The notes: generated by a model from the letters alone, not told the origin. 64,000 nucleotides of DNA from Scylla paramamosain (GCF_035594125.1 NC_087156.1:15671997-15735996), one strand, 5' to 3'. Shown: positions 23,352 through 36,400, counted from the first letter of the stretch. Numbers and translations: made by a program.

Positions 23352-24061
23352 TAGTACATTACATATAATTCATTATATTATGCTTTCACTTTTTTTTTTC
23401 ACTGATAGACATCTTTTCACATAACCGCCTACAACTTTTTTAGACTTGAACTCTGCATGGCCTCCTAAATGTTTCTCTAGCTTAGTAAACAAAAGATAAA
23501 CTTCTTTTCTCTCTCTGTCCTTGCAAACTATTTTTCACGGAGTTCTGAATACTAAAGAATGGCCACAACATTGTCACCTATATGAGCCTTTTCTTGAGAC
23601 TACTTCCTTTTTTCTGCTCTAGACCAAAGCCTCTCTAACATAAAAAAAAAGAACTCTATCACCAGTGAATAACATTTGAGATCCACCAATAGCGCGAATT
23701 AACCAACAGATTAAATAACAGGAACACTTCTAAACTCCTCCATGAAAAAAAAACTGGCAAAACGATCTATCGAAGAATATAACTAGCGAGTACAAAGAGC
23801 CATTAAAATCGAACACTTCAGAAAAAGAAACAAAAATGTTAATCAATAATCATAAAAAAGACTATAATCCTCACATGTACAGGATCAATTGCAGCCCTCT
23901 GGCGGCGAAACGAGAAGTGAAAGTCATGGCGGCCACTGAGAATTAGCGAAGGTAAAAAGGGGAGAAAAGGAAGGATAGAAGAGGCGATTACTGCCATTAG
24001 TCGCCGATTACAGAAAAAGTCGCAGCCACAGAAAGGGACGTTCATAAAAAAAAAAAAAACA

Positions 24062-24065
<4 letters not shown>
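23348..24065. other. AT-rich unique DNA, no gene seen
   Basis: Several short A runs. No repeat structure or coding content recognised. ATTA-containing GCGATTACTGCCATTAGTCGCC lies near 23980. Confidence 0.45.

Positions 24066-24141
<76 letters not shown>
24066..24141. repeat. (GA)n microsatellite
   Basis: GA run of about 76 bp. Purine-rich DNA continues to about 24330. Confidence 0.97.
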
Positions 24142-24145
<4 letters not shown>

Positions 24146-24590
24146 TTAAAAGAGTGTTGAGGACTTAAACGAGAGAGAGAGAAAAAAAAAAAGGCAGATT
24201 ACTTGGAAAATAAGCAATAAGGAAGGAGTTGATAATACTGATGAAGAAGAGAAGTAGGAGGAGGAAGAGATGGGAGAAAGGTATGAGGGAGAGAGTGAGG
24301 GGAATTTACGAGAGGAAGATTAGAGACAACAGGGCAGAAGGGTGAAGGGGCAGAGGGATAATGCTGCAGGTAACGACAGGGTAAGGAAGGGGCGCTGTGT
24401 TAAGGCATGGCAGGGGTATGAATCTCAATCTGACCGTAGATATATTGCCTGCAGAAGGAGGTGGCGCTGCTGAGGGAGGCACGGTAGTAGTAGCAGTAAT
24501 AGCAGTAATGGTAATGGTAGTAATGGTAGCCGTCCTGCCTTTTATGGCCAATACGGTGGTCCTTGCTACCATAATCAGGGAAAGTGTGAG
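24142..24590. other. purine-rich unique DNA then (GTA)-like stretch
   Basis: Degenerate G/A-rich sequence, with AGTAGTAGCAGTAATAGCAG-type words at 24485-24530. No gene seen. Confidence 0.45.
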
Positions 24591-24592
24591 TG

Positions 24593-24652
<60 letters not shown>

Positions 24653-24677
24653 CAGAGGTGCTGCAGGTGTTCATGCT

Positions 24678-24761
<84 letters not shown>
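24591..24761. repeat. (GT)n and (CT)n microsatellites
   Basis: GT run 24591-24649 and CT run 24680-24761, separated by 30 bp of unique DNA. Confidence 0.97.
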
Positions 24762-24763
<2 letters not shown>

Positions 24764-27113
24764 CGAAAATGCCCTGACGTGGAACAAGATTAATGGATGA
24801 AGGCAATTTTCAAAACACAGGACTCTTCAGTACGCTTTCTTTGCCAAAACATCATAACTTTTCTCGACAAAGGAGGAAGCATCAGGTCAATAGGAGAAAA
24901 TTAAAATGTCTGCGGCTTTTGCAGCTACAGTTATTTTTTCTCCCAGGCAGTTATTAGTGAAGTCCTTGGCCTGAATCCACTCGAATGAAAACCCTTGAGG
25001 CGCAGCTTGATTTATGTGCACTCGACCTCAACACGCACGCAAAGTAAGAACAATTAATATTTTAAACCAATAAAAAAAACTCGGATATTTCCTGCGAAGA
25101 AAGGCAGCGTGTAGTGTTGGGGTGGCCATGCAAGCACCTTCATTTTGAGGCCACAGGTATTCCAGGCGAGAAGGCGCTGCGGTCAAAAATGGAATACATA
25201 ATTCATATAATGGGAAGGTGCCTGTAGTCCGGCGGCCCTTGGGCATCAACTCCGTGGCTCTCCTCCGCTCGCTGTTCTTATCCGCGTCATCATGGGGCAG
25301 TTTGTTTAGACAGGCGAGTGGTGATTCATCGGCGCAAGACCCGATAAGCAGTGTGGTTGAGGGCTGAGCGGCCCCGGCCTGCAGTATCGGGAGCGTCTGC
25401 TGGGAATACCGAGAGGCGGATTAGCGCTGCTTATCATTTATTCCACGTCAGCTGCTGCTCTGCCTCGGGACCCGATCCGACCCTTCCCGCTGGCGCTCCG
25501 ACCCGCCCCTAAAGCCGTGCCCTCGACCAGACCTTCACGGCCTTCTAAGGCGACGCGCTCCTATTAACAGTAAAACGAAACTTTGTCGAGAATCCTCTTT
25601 GTATGCGAGTTCGGCCTTGGTTAATTACGTATAATTTAAAAGGTGAGGTGTGTTGAGGTGAGGCAACCAATGAATGAAACGGAGAGGTCACACAGAGTTA
25701 TGGCCGAGTCAGGGCCCAGTTACGAGTCTAATTATGACTGGTGGTGACCCACTGATCACCCCGCGGGCTCGTGGTCCTCCTCTCCTCCCCTCCCCCCGCC
25801 CCTCATCCTCGGTCCGTCAGCCCTTGTCGCACCTCGTTATCCTCTCATTTCGTTTGTTGGCCAACGGTTCTCGATTCTCTGGTTCCTTTGATCCCTGCCG
25901 CCTGCCTTCCCTTGGCATTCAACTCTGAGCATTTTTGGTCTTTTATATTTCGAAACCTGAGTGGCCACCATCCGCCATTATCCTTCCCACAGGCAGCGTC
26001 ATGGTTGAGGAAATTTTCATCTGACATGTTCCTCAACTTTGAGTCTTGAATTGCACCCGAATCAGTCTTACCAGCTGCTTCCAATACTCAACAGGTGGAC
26101 GCTGCCCGAGGGGTTCCCTAACGACCGTCTCCTTCACGGCCTCTCTGCATTACCGTAACTAAACCTCATACTTTATTAGTTGTCCTCGGGCCTTTCAACA
26201 AGTCCTCATGCCTCCTCTGCCAAGACGCTGTCGCTGCAAAGTCTCTCCAGCGCCTCGTCCAGCCGCTTACTACCACTTATCGTGCGGCGCCGCACCCTCA
26301 GCCGACGACGGAGGTGTTGTAATTGCCAGGAGGTAGGAGTGACTTACGAGCAGTCAACGCAGGCCACAATCTCTCCATCAATACAGAGGACCAGCAGCCG
26401 CCGTCCCGCCCCGCGCTTGTAACACGTCGGCTGGCAAGAGGAGGTGCGTCCGTATCTGTGTATAAATAGATGACAAAGAAGCGGTCGAGTGTCCGGTGAT
26501 GGCTACCTGCCGCCGCTCCCTGACGAGAGACGCGAGGGGAAACCTTATATCATAAATTCCAGCTGGTGTTTGAGAAATGGTGATGATGACGATAGTGTGT
26601 GTGAGGACGGGCGATGATAGTGGTGATTCATAGCCGCCACGCAGGTGATAATTGCGGCAGAGCGAGCTTGCGGGAAGAGATGAAATTAGTATTATTTTGA
26701 GCCGTGTTTTCTGGGGGCGGACTCAACTGCCGTAAATATGTCGGAGTGAACCGCCAAAATTAATACACGACGCGATAAGACCACACCCATAAAGTATAAG
26801 GCAGATGCAACAGATAGCTGTATGGGAGGGACGTGATATATTTCCCCACACACGAACCAGAACTACCTGGCTGATTGTGGGTCACTTCCGCGCACGGGTG
26901 GCGGGCAGCGCTGAGGGGCCACCGCCACGCACACAGACAGGCGTGGCAGCAAGGGTGTGAGGCAGAAGATTTCATGGTATGATGGTACTTCTCATCATTT
27001 CATATCGCCTCAAGTTTCCAGTGCAAGGAGAGCCCAACGAAAGGCAATCAGCACTTTATTTTTTTCTATCTAATTTACTGTTGTTCTTTCCTTTTCTGTC
27101 TAATTACATTTAA
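24762..27113. other. 2.35 kb of largely unique DNA, no gene seen
   Basis: A long repeat-poor stretch. 25250-25640 is mixed-composition DNA with ATTA/TAAT cores (GCGGATTAGCGC, TTATCATTTATTCC, GGTTAATTACGTATAA) and could be a regulatory island. 25780-25820 is C-rich. The frames of 60-92 codons here (for example 25674-25928 and 26180-26422) match no family I recognise. Confidence 0.45.

Positions 27114-27204
<91 letters not shown>
27114..27204. repeat. (CT)n microsatellite
   Basis: CT run of about 91 bp with one TTT interruption near 27127. Confidence 0.97.
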
Positions 27205-27207
<3 letters not shown>

Positions 27208-28720
27208 GTATATTATCTTCATTCCGCTCCACACAACTTTAATACAGTCAATCTGGATGAAGTAAAGTGGCGTGAGAAGCTAAACGCAACTTTTCTGTTT
27301 CTCCTACACTTTCTTTGTTAAATCTCATCTCGGCTTCATTTAGATCTATTCCCCTTTTACTGTTAGACTAGAACGTATGGCATCTCCTTCCCTTTATAAC
27401 ATGTAACAAAATAAGACACATAAATAGTAAAAACGGGATTCCCTTATACGTTTCTAATGCTTCTCAGAAATCATGACCCTTCCCTTTATTACGTCCGCGC
27501 GATATTATTGAAATTATAAATCTTATTTCTCGCCAGCCATCACTCAGACCAACAATTAACGTCTCACATGCGGCCCCGGTGCTGCTTGGGTGTCGAGGCG
27601 AGACTAATATCTGAGCTACACGGTCTCTCCAGGCGCCTGCAGGGATGCCACGCTCTGCTTCGACTGAAAAATGCTTCTTGAGTAATGTATTTACATTCAT
27701 GCAATACTGTAGGGATATTCTGGTGCTCCAGTGTCTGCATCCCGGTATTAATAAGTCCCCTGCTAGTATGAGGGCAGGAACACCCAGTAAACAACATGAG
27801 TAAGTCCATAAATGATATAAGGGAGAGTGAAAATCCACCAAGATAATCAGTTCCATTTCAAGTCACTGCAAAGTAAATTTAAATCGTGCCTTTTCTTGTT
27901 GGCGCGCGATGCTGATATGAAGGCTATCCATTGTGCATTTTCCCCTCACCTCCACTCAGACATTTGCAGGAGTGAAACTTGCGGCTTGCCTGGTCCTGCT
28001 GCCTCGTCACTCAGGGCCCCCCACCCACTGTCTACATGTCGATAATGGAGAACACGGCTTATATGGATGCCTCGCCCATAATTACAGGCCCCACCATTAT
28101 GGCACTGATCACTTCGAGTCGTTCCACATCGCCCCTCGCAGGCCAGCAAGGTGACTATGATTAACACACCGCTCGGGGCCGGCTCAGCTCCCCGCCCGAC
28201 TCCTCCCAGGTCAGCCACGACAGGGAGACACCGGGCCAGGAGACACCCATGGTGAGGAGCGGCCAGGTCACCTCCCTTCCAGTTCGCGCCACCTTCCGCC
28301 CACTATCCTGACGCGGGATTAACGGGGTCAGTGCAGCGACGCGGTAATAACCTTCGCCAGGAGCCACAATGGACCGATAGGGGTTTTCTATGAATACTTA
28401 ATGGCGGGGAGGCCTTCTTTGTGGGTCGGGCCTGGGAATCGTGCCTTCATCCTTCCCCCCATTAGGCTGGAAGAATTAAACCCATACAAAAGCGAGAATC
28501 GATATTTCAGGGGCGCAGCGAAAGGCAATGGAGGTCAGGATGTGTATGAGATGATTACACGATTAGCTTGTTTTATCCTGGTGTGGGAGAGGGAAGGAAG
28601 AGGGAAGGGAAGGAGAGAGGGAGAGGGAGAAGAGATGGTAGCTGCCAAGTCGGAAGGGAATAGGAAGATAGTGATGTAGGGAAGAGGATTGTGATGAAGG
28701 GTGATGTGTGGTAGTTGTGT
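27205..28720. other. unique DNA, no gene seen
   Basis: Includes a minus-strand frame of 130 codons (27464-27856) with no recognised similarity and no support as a gene. 28370-28510 carries ATGGACCGATAG and CCCATTAGG-type words. 28580-28660 is purine-rich. Confidence 0.45.
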
Positions 28721-28752
<32 letters not shown>

Positions 28753-28753
28753 C

Positions 28754-28785
<32 letters not shown>

Positions 28786-28788
28786 CTA

Positions 28789-28825
<37 letters not shown>

Positions 28826-28848
28826 CAGTAGTGGTTGTGGTGGTGGTG
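28721..28848. repeat. (TAG)n trinucleotide array
   Basis: TAG repeat with TAC, GAA and AGC variants at intervals, ending in GGTGGTGGTG. Confidence 0.95.
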
Positions 28849-31459
28849 AAGGAGACAGACGGGAGGCAGGGAGAGGAGACGGGAGTGAGGTAGTCAGTGA
28901 GTGGTGAAAGTCTGGAGAGCTAAATTAAATCATGTTTATTTCCGGTTCCCTTCACCTGCCTGTCACGGGGTTTGTTTGGCGGGCGAGCGTGTGACGGGAG
29001 CGAGTGGCCGCCTGTGACGAGGAGTGAGCGTGGAGAAAGGAGACGCCATTAGCTAGATGAATGTGATGGAAAATAAAACACCTTCTACTGTGATAACTAC
29101 TCGTGCTGCTATTATTATTATCATTATTATCATTATTATTTATGTCATTAATGAAAATAACAGCGATACTTTAAATAATACTGAAAATAAAGGAAAAAAA
29201 AAAAACATTAAAATGGTAATAATACTGCTGATGATAAAAAAAAATAATGACGGTGATGATGATGATTAAGATTATAACGATGAAAATTATGATGACAGGT
29301 GTGGAGTTTGCAATTCGCTGGATGTGCTTAAGAACTTAATTGATAATTATAACACGTATTGGTAGAGAGACTGGGCGTGGGCGTGGCCGGAAGGCGAAGA
29401 GTGAGTGTGAAGGGAGATGATAAGGGAGTGAGAGGGCGTGAGATGCGAAAGGAGGCTGGAGGGATGTGAAGGGGAGGGCGTGGTATAAGGAACAGGTGGA
29501 CGGAGGGCTGGGGAGGGGTGTGGCAGGGAGGGAGAGGGAGGGGTAGAGGATGGTTGGTGGGTTGGCTAAATCAATGAAGGGTTAGTCTGCAAGATTTGGC
29601 AGTGACCTTTTCTTGTCAAGTCAATTATCTACTGTTAAGCCAAATTGGTCTTTGTTCTCCATTAAAAATTGAAAGTCTTGACCTATCAAACATTTGCCCT
29701 TTGTGAATATCATATTTTTAACAGTTAATCTTTAATCGCAGGAATAATGCAGCTAAAAATGACGTACAATTTGCCTGGTGTATAATCTTACTATATTTAT
29801 TTAAGACAGCAAGTTGAGGTAATAGCCTTGGCCAGTACATCACACAAAGTAATCCCACACACACCTGTCATTACCTCTTGGATCATAACCACTCGGCCTT
29901 CGTAGACACGCTCCTTGATGAGACACGAGGGAGGGAAGCCATAACTGTTACTTCCCTAGTCTCCACCTTGCTCGGGGTTCGAGCGGTCAGAGGAAGGGTC
30001 GTGCCCCGTGAGTTGTGGCGCCACGGACGTTCCCCTTAACAAGATCGAACATCCCCGGCGGTCCCCTGACACTGACAACTGCCCGCCCGTCAATAATATA
30101 TGTCTCTGTCAGGTTTTAATAGTGGTCATTCCGGGTAAATGTTGGCCCAGACGAATCTAGACTTTTAAATCGGCTACTGGGCATGAGAAAAAAAGCCTTA
30201 CCTCTGAAAGCGAAGACCAGAGGCAAGCATTAATTATATCTGATGTGTAGTGCATCTTCCTCGACGCTAGCTGACGTGTCTGGCTCTCCCACTGTCACCA
30301 CACGTGTCTATAACGTTCCCTTCTCGATTTTATCACGTTTAAATTATTTTCTTAGAAGTTCATAAAACCTTCCTTACTTTATTTTGGTTTTCGCGTGGCC
30401 GTGTCTCATCCTCGGGCTGGGAGGCTGAGAGGAAAGGGCCGCAGACGGTAATCTCAATAAGCCAATAACCTTGCTCTCCCGAGATACCATCGCGGACGAG
30501 TAAGGGCCATTAGCCTGATGAATCACGAAATAGCTACCTGCCAACGGGACTCAGAATTGTGTAAATTAGCCGCATCTAGCATCTCCTGCCTGCTGGGTGT
30601 CAGCGCCGACACCTTATCAAGGGGATCTGTCGGCCCGCGGTGCTGACGTGATGGTCACATTTCCGTTCACTGTGTAATCATTTAACTCTAGACGTGTCAG
30701 CGCGGTAGCGAGAGCCGTAAAGATCATGCATGCTTGTCCGGGAAGAAGTCTTGGCTGGTTATCATCAGAGAGAAGGCTGGAGGCAGTAAGACGCATGGTG
30801 CATCCTGACAGTGGAATAACAGGAGGAAGCGAAGGAGGAGGAAGAAGGCAAAAGGTGGAGGCAGACACGCGACAAAGGCTAAGTTATGCACGGAAATGAG
30901 TAAAAAAAAATCAGAAAAGCTATACACACGTAAATGGCGAGAGGGAAGGTGAGGAGGCGAGGCGAGACTCCTCCATAGGGCGTGGAGAGCCTCACCCGCC
31001 AGCACAAATAGGCCTTCCACCGCGACCCACACGACCACCACTCTCTGACGACTTCACTCAGGCCTCCACCACTACATTATTGCCTAACATGATTCCCTTT
31101 CGCCTCTCCACACCAAAATTCCGGCAACCTCAACAATTATCAACCGAAAGCAGCAACTGAAAATAAATAGATAAATAAATAAAAAATAATAGGAACAAAT
31201 CTGATAAAAAAAAAAAATGAAACCACACTATTCATATACACAAACAATGCAGAACTACATAAAAAAACAAGTGAATCAACACACACACACACACACTGTA
31301 GCCGATAATGGCCGGCCGAGAGGTGGAGAGGTGGGGCGGAGGGGAGGAAAGACGAACGGTAGCGTGGCGTGGGGCGGCGGATCCTATAATCAGACCCTAC
31401 AGGTAGCCGAAAGAGGAGCCCCGGACCCGCCTGCCCCGACCTGTTTGGGAACATGTTGT
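28849..31459. other. 2.6 kb of mostly unique DNA, no gene seen
   Basis: Short ATT run at 29112-29142, degenerate A-rich stretch to 29270, and a GA/GTG-rich stretch 29370-29550. 30000-30700 is mixed-composition and repeat-free with CCAATAACC, GGGCCATTAGCC and TGTAAATTAG words, a candidate regulatory island. No splice-supported coding segment recognised. Confidence 0.45.
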
Positions 31460-32740
31460 AATCGGGAGAGCAGGGGCGGGAGGAAGCTGGGGGGAAGGGA
31501 GCTCAGTAGGGAAGTAGCGAAGAATGAAAAGTTGGAGAAACGGGAAAGAGATAATAGAGGAAGAGAATAAAGAATGAAAACTAGAATAGAATCTAGAAAA
31601 CAATAAATGAGGAGAAGGAATGGGGACTGGAATGAGAAGGAAGGAAGAAAGAAGGCAAGGAGTAAAATAATGGAGGGAAGAAGTGATAATGAACGAAGAA
31701 TTGGAGAGAAACAGGAAAAAAAAAAGGGGAAGAGAAGGAAGTGGGCTGGAATAAGAGAGAAAGGAATGCAATAATGAAGGAAAGAGAGGACTATAGAGGA
31801 CGAAGAAAAATGGGAGTAAGGAGCAAATAGCGGGAAGAGGGAGAGAGAGAGAAAACAAAAAAGCTGGGATGAAAGAATGTGAAATAGATGGATCAAAGTA
31901 AAGACCAAAATAAATGAAGGAAAATATACAAAACGAAAAAGAAAAGAGGAAACAAAAAAAGGAATAGAAAACGAAGGAGAATGAGAGAAAGAGAGAGGAA
32001 AGAGAGTAATAAGAGGAGTAGGAGGAGAGGAATGATGGATTATGAAAAGTAAAGAAAAGCAGGAAGGAAAGTTAAGCAAAGGAAAATACGATGAAAAAAG
32101 ATTACTAATAATTGCAACGTAGCGCCTGACGGATGAAGACAGGTAGGCGAGGGAAAGGAAAAATAAATGGAAAAATAATATGAGGTAAGGAAAAAAAGAA
32201 AAATAAGAATGTGCAAGTAATACAAGGAGACGTGATGGAGAGATACCGAGGGGAGACTGGAGAGCACGAGGAATGAGAACAGGGAGGATGAGGAGGAAGT
32301 GGATGACGAGGAGGAGGAGAGAGAAGGGACGAGGAGGACGATAGCAAATTTTAAGTGTCTAGGAGGAATGAATGGAAAAGAAGAGAAAGACAGGAAGAAG
32401 AAAGACAAAAGAAGAAAAAAAAAGGAAAAAATGAGAAAAAGAGGAGGAGAAAGAGGAAAGATAAAATAATAATAATAAGAAGAAGAAGAGAAGAAGAAGA
32501 AGAAGAAGAAGAAGAAGAAGAAGAAGAAGAAAAGAAGAAGAAGAAAAAGAAGAAAAAGAAGAAGGACAAGAAAAAAAATAACACGAACACGAACAACAAC
32601 AACAACAACAACAAAAGAAAAACAAAACGACAAGAAACAGAAGCACAAAGCGAAGGTGGCGAAGGAGAAGGAGGAACAACAGCAGGAGGAGAAGCGGAAT
32701 AACAAGGAGCAGGAGCAGGAGCGGGAGTCGGAGCCACGCA
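31460..32740. repeat. 1.3 kb purine-rich tract with (GAA)n core
   Basis: The plus strand is overwhelmingly A/G over about 1.3 kb. Within it GAGAAGGAATGGGGACTGGAAT (31612) recurs as GAGAAGGAAGTGGGCTGGAAT (31733), a spacing of about 121 bp. A nearly pure GAA/AAG block lies at 32477-32564 and an AAC block at 32593-32614. The long Lys/Glu and Leu/Phe/Ser frames here (up to 229 codons on the reverse strand) are low-complexity artefacts. Confidence 0.85.
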
Positions 32741-33420
32741 GCCTGAGGAAGAGTAAGGTTCTCCCAGTAGCAGTTAAAGAAGGGCCTCACCTTTAGATGG
32801 TATCGGCGGCATCATTCAGCCCAGAACACGAGCCCAACCACTGCTGCTGCCTGGGACTCCTAGAAAAAAGAGGATAAACACTGCAATCAAAGGCGAAATG
32901 GTCTCCTTGACAGCGTTCTCCAGACAACTACCAAACTCAATTGTACATTCTTCTTGGCTTCATTAAGGTATACGGGAATCCTGCCACCAGAAACTCTCTT
33001 ATGCAACGTACAGCAATAAGAATATACACCCTAATGCAAGCCTGTCTCCTCCGCTGAGGGTACGTACATACGCAGATCATTGCTTAGGTATCTTTAAGAA
33101 AATTACTTGGTTTAATATTCTTCTGGCTTATGGAGGCAAGGAGAAACTGCAGTGCTGGAAGATGCTGAATTTTTTTATCGCCTGTTTTTATTCGTAATTT
33201 CGCAAAAGGGGAATGGTTTAAAACATTATTGGCATTGCTATCATCGTATTTTATTTGTGGTTTTCCTCTCATCATCGTCTTCATCGTCATCATCATCGTA
33301 ATCAGGAAGCGCCTCCAGTGGCCCATAGTCGCCTCAAGTGACCACCAGGCCCCAGAGCTCATAGGTTATGCTGGTCTCGCCTCTTTCAGCCGTGTCCAGC
33401 AGCACGGCGCGACGACAACA
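32741..33420. other. unique DNA, no gene seen
   Basis: No repeat apart from a CATCGTCATCATCATCG stretch near 33280. No recognisable coding content. Confidence 0.45.
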
Positions 33421-33451
33421 CCTGCCACCACCACCACCACACACAGACACA

Positions 33452-33489
<38 letters not shown>

Positions 33490-33534
33490 CAAACAATGTA
33501 GGAAAAATATGGATAAGAATGAGCATACATCCCC

Positions 33535-33583
<49 letters not shown>

Positions 33584-33671
33584 GTGCAAAAGAATATGAA
33601 TAATAGTGAACACACGCACATGCCTCTACAGATCTACATCCGCCTACACACACACACACACACACACACAC
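33421..33671. repeat. cluster of one (ACC)n and three (CA)n microsatellites
   Basis: ACC run at 33425-33440, CA runs at about 33453-33487, 33540-33580 and 33646-33671. Spacers contain similar words (GCAAAC or GCAAAAGAATATG, ATGGATAAGAATGAGCA or AATAATAGTGAACA), hinting that the CA run plus spacer was duplicated. Confidence 0.9.
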
Positions 33672-35071
33672 TTCACCCAGCTCCTTCTTCGCATCCCAGC
33701 GCCTAGCTTTCAAGGAAAATGAGACCCATTCAGCAGTACCTTCATATTACGAGGCGAATGTAAGGTTTCGTCAACCAATGATGTATAATAAAGGGCTGGA
33801 CATAATGGAAAGCAGAAAGTCCCCACGAAGTCATCCCTTGGCTCCCCTAAACTGAGCCGGCCGCCCTGACGCATGCTGGTCTCCTTCTCTCACATAACGA
33901 GGCTGGAAAGAAAAAAAAGAGTGCCATAAATATTTCATAACCAAAGGACACGGGCGGCGCTTCAGGGGAGAGAGTAATGAGTTTGGGTCTCCGTGGACGC
34001 TCTGCAAGGTTGGTTTCTAATGTACAAGCTCTGTGTTCCTGGAAATATACATACACCTATTTGATTGAACAGATGTCTGAACAGAGGAGCCTTTATATAA
34101 CAGTGTTATTTGTCACTAGAGATTCAAGGTTTTAACGTTATTATTTGCGTTATGAAATCCAGTGTTAGGAAGGATTTATGTCGCTCCATTTATTGCTCTG
34201 TCTCTTGGTGGGTCTTCTGAAGAATCATAGGTGGTTTTGTAAGGAAGAAAATAACTATACAAGAACCAGAGTGAGATGAAGCTTAATTTGATCTGCAAAC
34301 GACATGTAATTACAGTAACCTAATCTTGACAGAAATTGCGTAGATATAAACAAAGTAGGTTTCATCACATACTAAGTAGCTTTCGGTTCTTACATTCCCC
34401 ATTACCTCCAAGACAACCTGCTGGCCGTCCTCCCTCTTCAGTCCGTAGTGTTAGGCAGTTAGTTTTATCACACACAGATACAAAAGAGAGAGGGAGATAG
34501 CGCTGCTTCATAATTGTTTCCCTCGTGCATAACAAAGGAACAGTGGACCACCCGCAGCCCTGTGTTGTTTATGTGAGAAGTGGGTGCATCTCTTCCCCCC
34601 TCTTTTCTCATTTCGTACGCCTCTCATTCACTCCTCTCTCCCCTCTCTTTCCTACCGAGCCTCCCTCCCTCCCTCCCTCCGTCCCTCCGTCCCACCTACC
34701 GTTCCCTCCCCTGCAATCTCCATGGTCGGCTGAAATTAGGCGGCCAACCAGATACCTAGTTCTTATTCACATCACCTTCAAATTGCATCACAAACATCCT
34801 TTCTCCTCAGAGTATAAAACAAAACACCCTCGTGTATAAAAATCCATAAAAACCTCCTGACATGAGCGACCGTAAGCTCCAAAACACACACATTTATATA
34901 TTAGAGGAGCATCATTAAGTGTAACAAGTTCAGAAGTGGAGTGAAGGAGGGACGGGGGCGGCGGCGGAACAGGTGGGAGCCTCAGATTACTGCGTCAGGG
35001 GACTTCAGGGTCCTCACGAGTGCTGATAGCTATCTAAGACTATAAAACAAAGTCCGTGGCGAGAGCGAACG

Positions 35072-35075
<4 letters not shown>
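33672..35075. other. unique DNA, no gene seen
   Basis: A CCCTCCCT/CCGTCCCT run lies at about 34659-34692. The plus frame at 34525-34839 crosses it and is not recognisable. No other structure seen. Confidence 0.45.

Positions 35076-35131
<56 letters not shown>
35076..35131. repeat. (GA)n microsatellite
   Basis: GA run of about 56 bp. Confidence 0.96.
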
Positions 35132-35134
<3 letters not shown>

Positions 35135-36287
35135 GCTGGAGGGACGGAGGACTCATAGGTGAGGTTGCAGCAGGGTTGTTTCACTACCGAATGGAGGAAC
35201 TCTTAACACGAGGGTGATATCACGGAAAAATGGCCCCAGAGGAAGAAAGGTCTGGAAGCCACTCTCGTCGTGGGCAGGCCAGCGTTCCAGCGCCGCGGTA
35301 ATCACAGGGGAGCCGAGAATATAGCCTTAAGAAGCGGGTGAGGGTTTTAATTAACCCCCTTAATGACAGTCAGCGAATGGCTCCCCTTGGAAAGCTGCAG
35401 CAAAAAAATAAAAGTAAAAATAAAAACTCAATGAAAATACCCCGAGTGGTGATAATTTTCGGGCCGGCCACAGCACGTCGCGGAGAGACCGACCGACCGT
35501 AAAAGTTACTGCGGCGGCCTGATATTAATAACACCAATTTCAAGTAGATTTTAGGATCGAGAGGAATTTCCCGGCCGTCCACTGCCATGCAATAACAGGT
35601 CGCTGCGTATATCTTTCCCTGACGCCTTCTCACGCTTCACTTAAGCCGCTTAATTACACACCTCCGTGAATTAGCGTCATGCTCTTTTTCCGTTCATACA
35701 TTTGTCCTTTTTTTTGTGTGCGCACTCCTCTTAATTACTCTCGCCAGACGAAATATTTGCCACGTTATTTGTTTTCCGTTTCCACGCCACGCGGCTAACA
35801 CACGACGCTTTCCGCGGGTGTCGTGTGTGCACCGTGTTACGTCTCCTCGCGTGTTTTACTCATCCCAGTCGTGAGATCTAAACACATCCCGCGGGCACCG
35901 AGTCTCCGAGGGCTGGGTGCGAGCCTCAGCCGCTGACCATTATGGCAGTAGCGGCGTGGGGCGGGGAGGGGGCGGGGCCGGGCGGAGAGGGAAGGGACGC
36001 ATGACCTCTGGGGAAGCAGGCAGTAGCCCCCAACCGCACGTCAACGCGGCCCCGGCCAGGACGCGGCTACGGCAGGTGGGAGGTAACGTGTCAGGCTGGA
36101 AGGGAGAGGCGTGGAGAGGACGACAGGGGAGCACACGAGAGGGTGGCGCCGAGGAGAAAAGTGGAGGGAGGAAGTTGACGGAGGGAAGTGACGGTAAGGA
36201 AGAGGTGCACTGGAGAAGCTTTATGACTGGTGGTGTGAGGGACAGGCGGTATGGTTAGTGTCACTGTGTTAAGGAGGGAGAAAGTAC

Positions 36288-36290
<3 letters not shown>
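35132..36290. other. unique DNA with ATTA-rich island and GC boxes
   Basis: 35330-35680 is repeat-free with dense TTAAT/ATTA cores (TTTTAATTAACCCCC, CGCTTAATTACACAC, GTGAATTAGCG). 35957-35985 holds overlapping GGGGCGGGG-type GC boxes. These could mark regulatory DNA; no transcript or coding frame is recognisable. Confidence 0.4.
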
Positions 36291-36380
<90 letters not shown>

Positions 36381-36400
36381 ATTGATTGATTGATTGATTG
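36291..36400. repeat. (GA)n followed by (ATTG)n
   Basis: GA run 36291-36377 joined directly to six ATTG tetranucleotides. Confidence 0.96.

Noticed and set aside
27464..27856. 130-codon minus-strand frame
   Set aside because: No family resemblance and no supporting splice or promoter signals.
31390..32790. Leu/Phe/Ser-rich reverse frames of up to 229 codons
   Set aside because: A stop-poor pyrimidine strand gives long frames by composition alone; no domain is visible.
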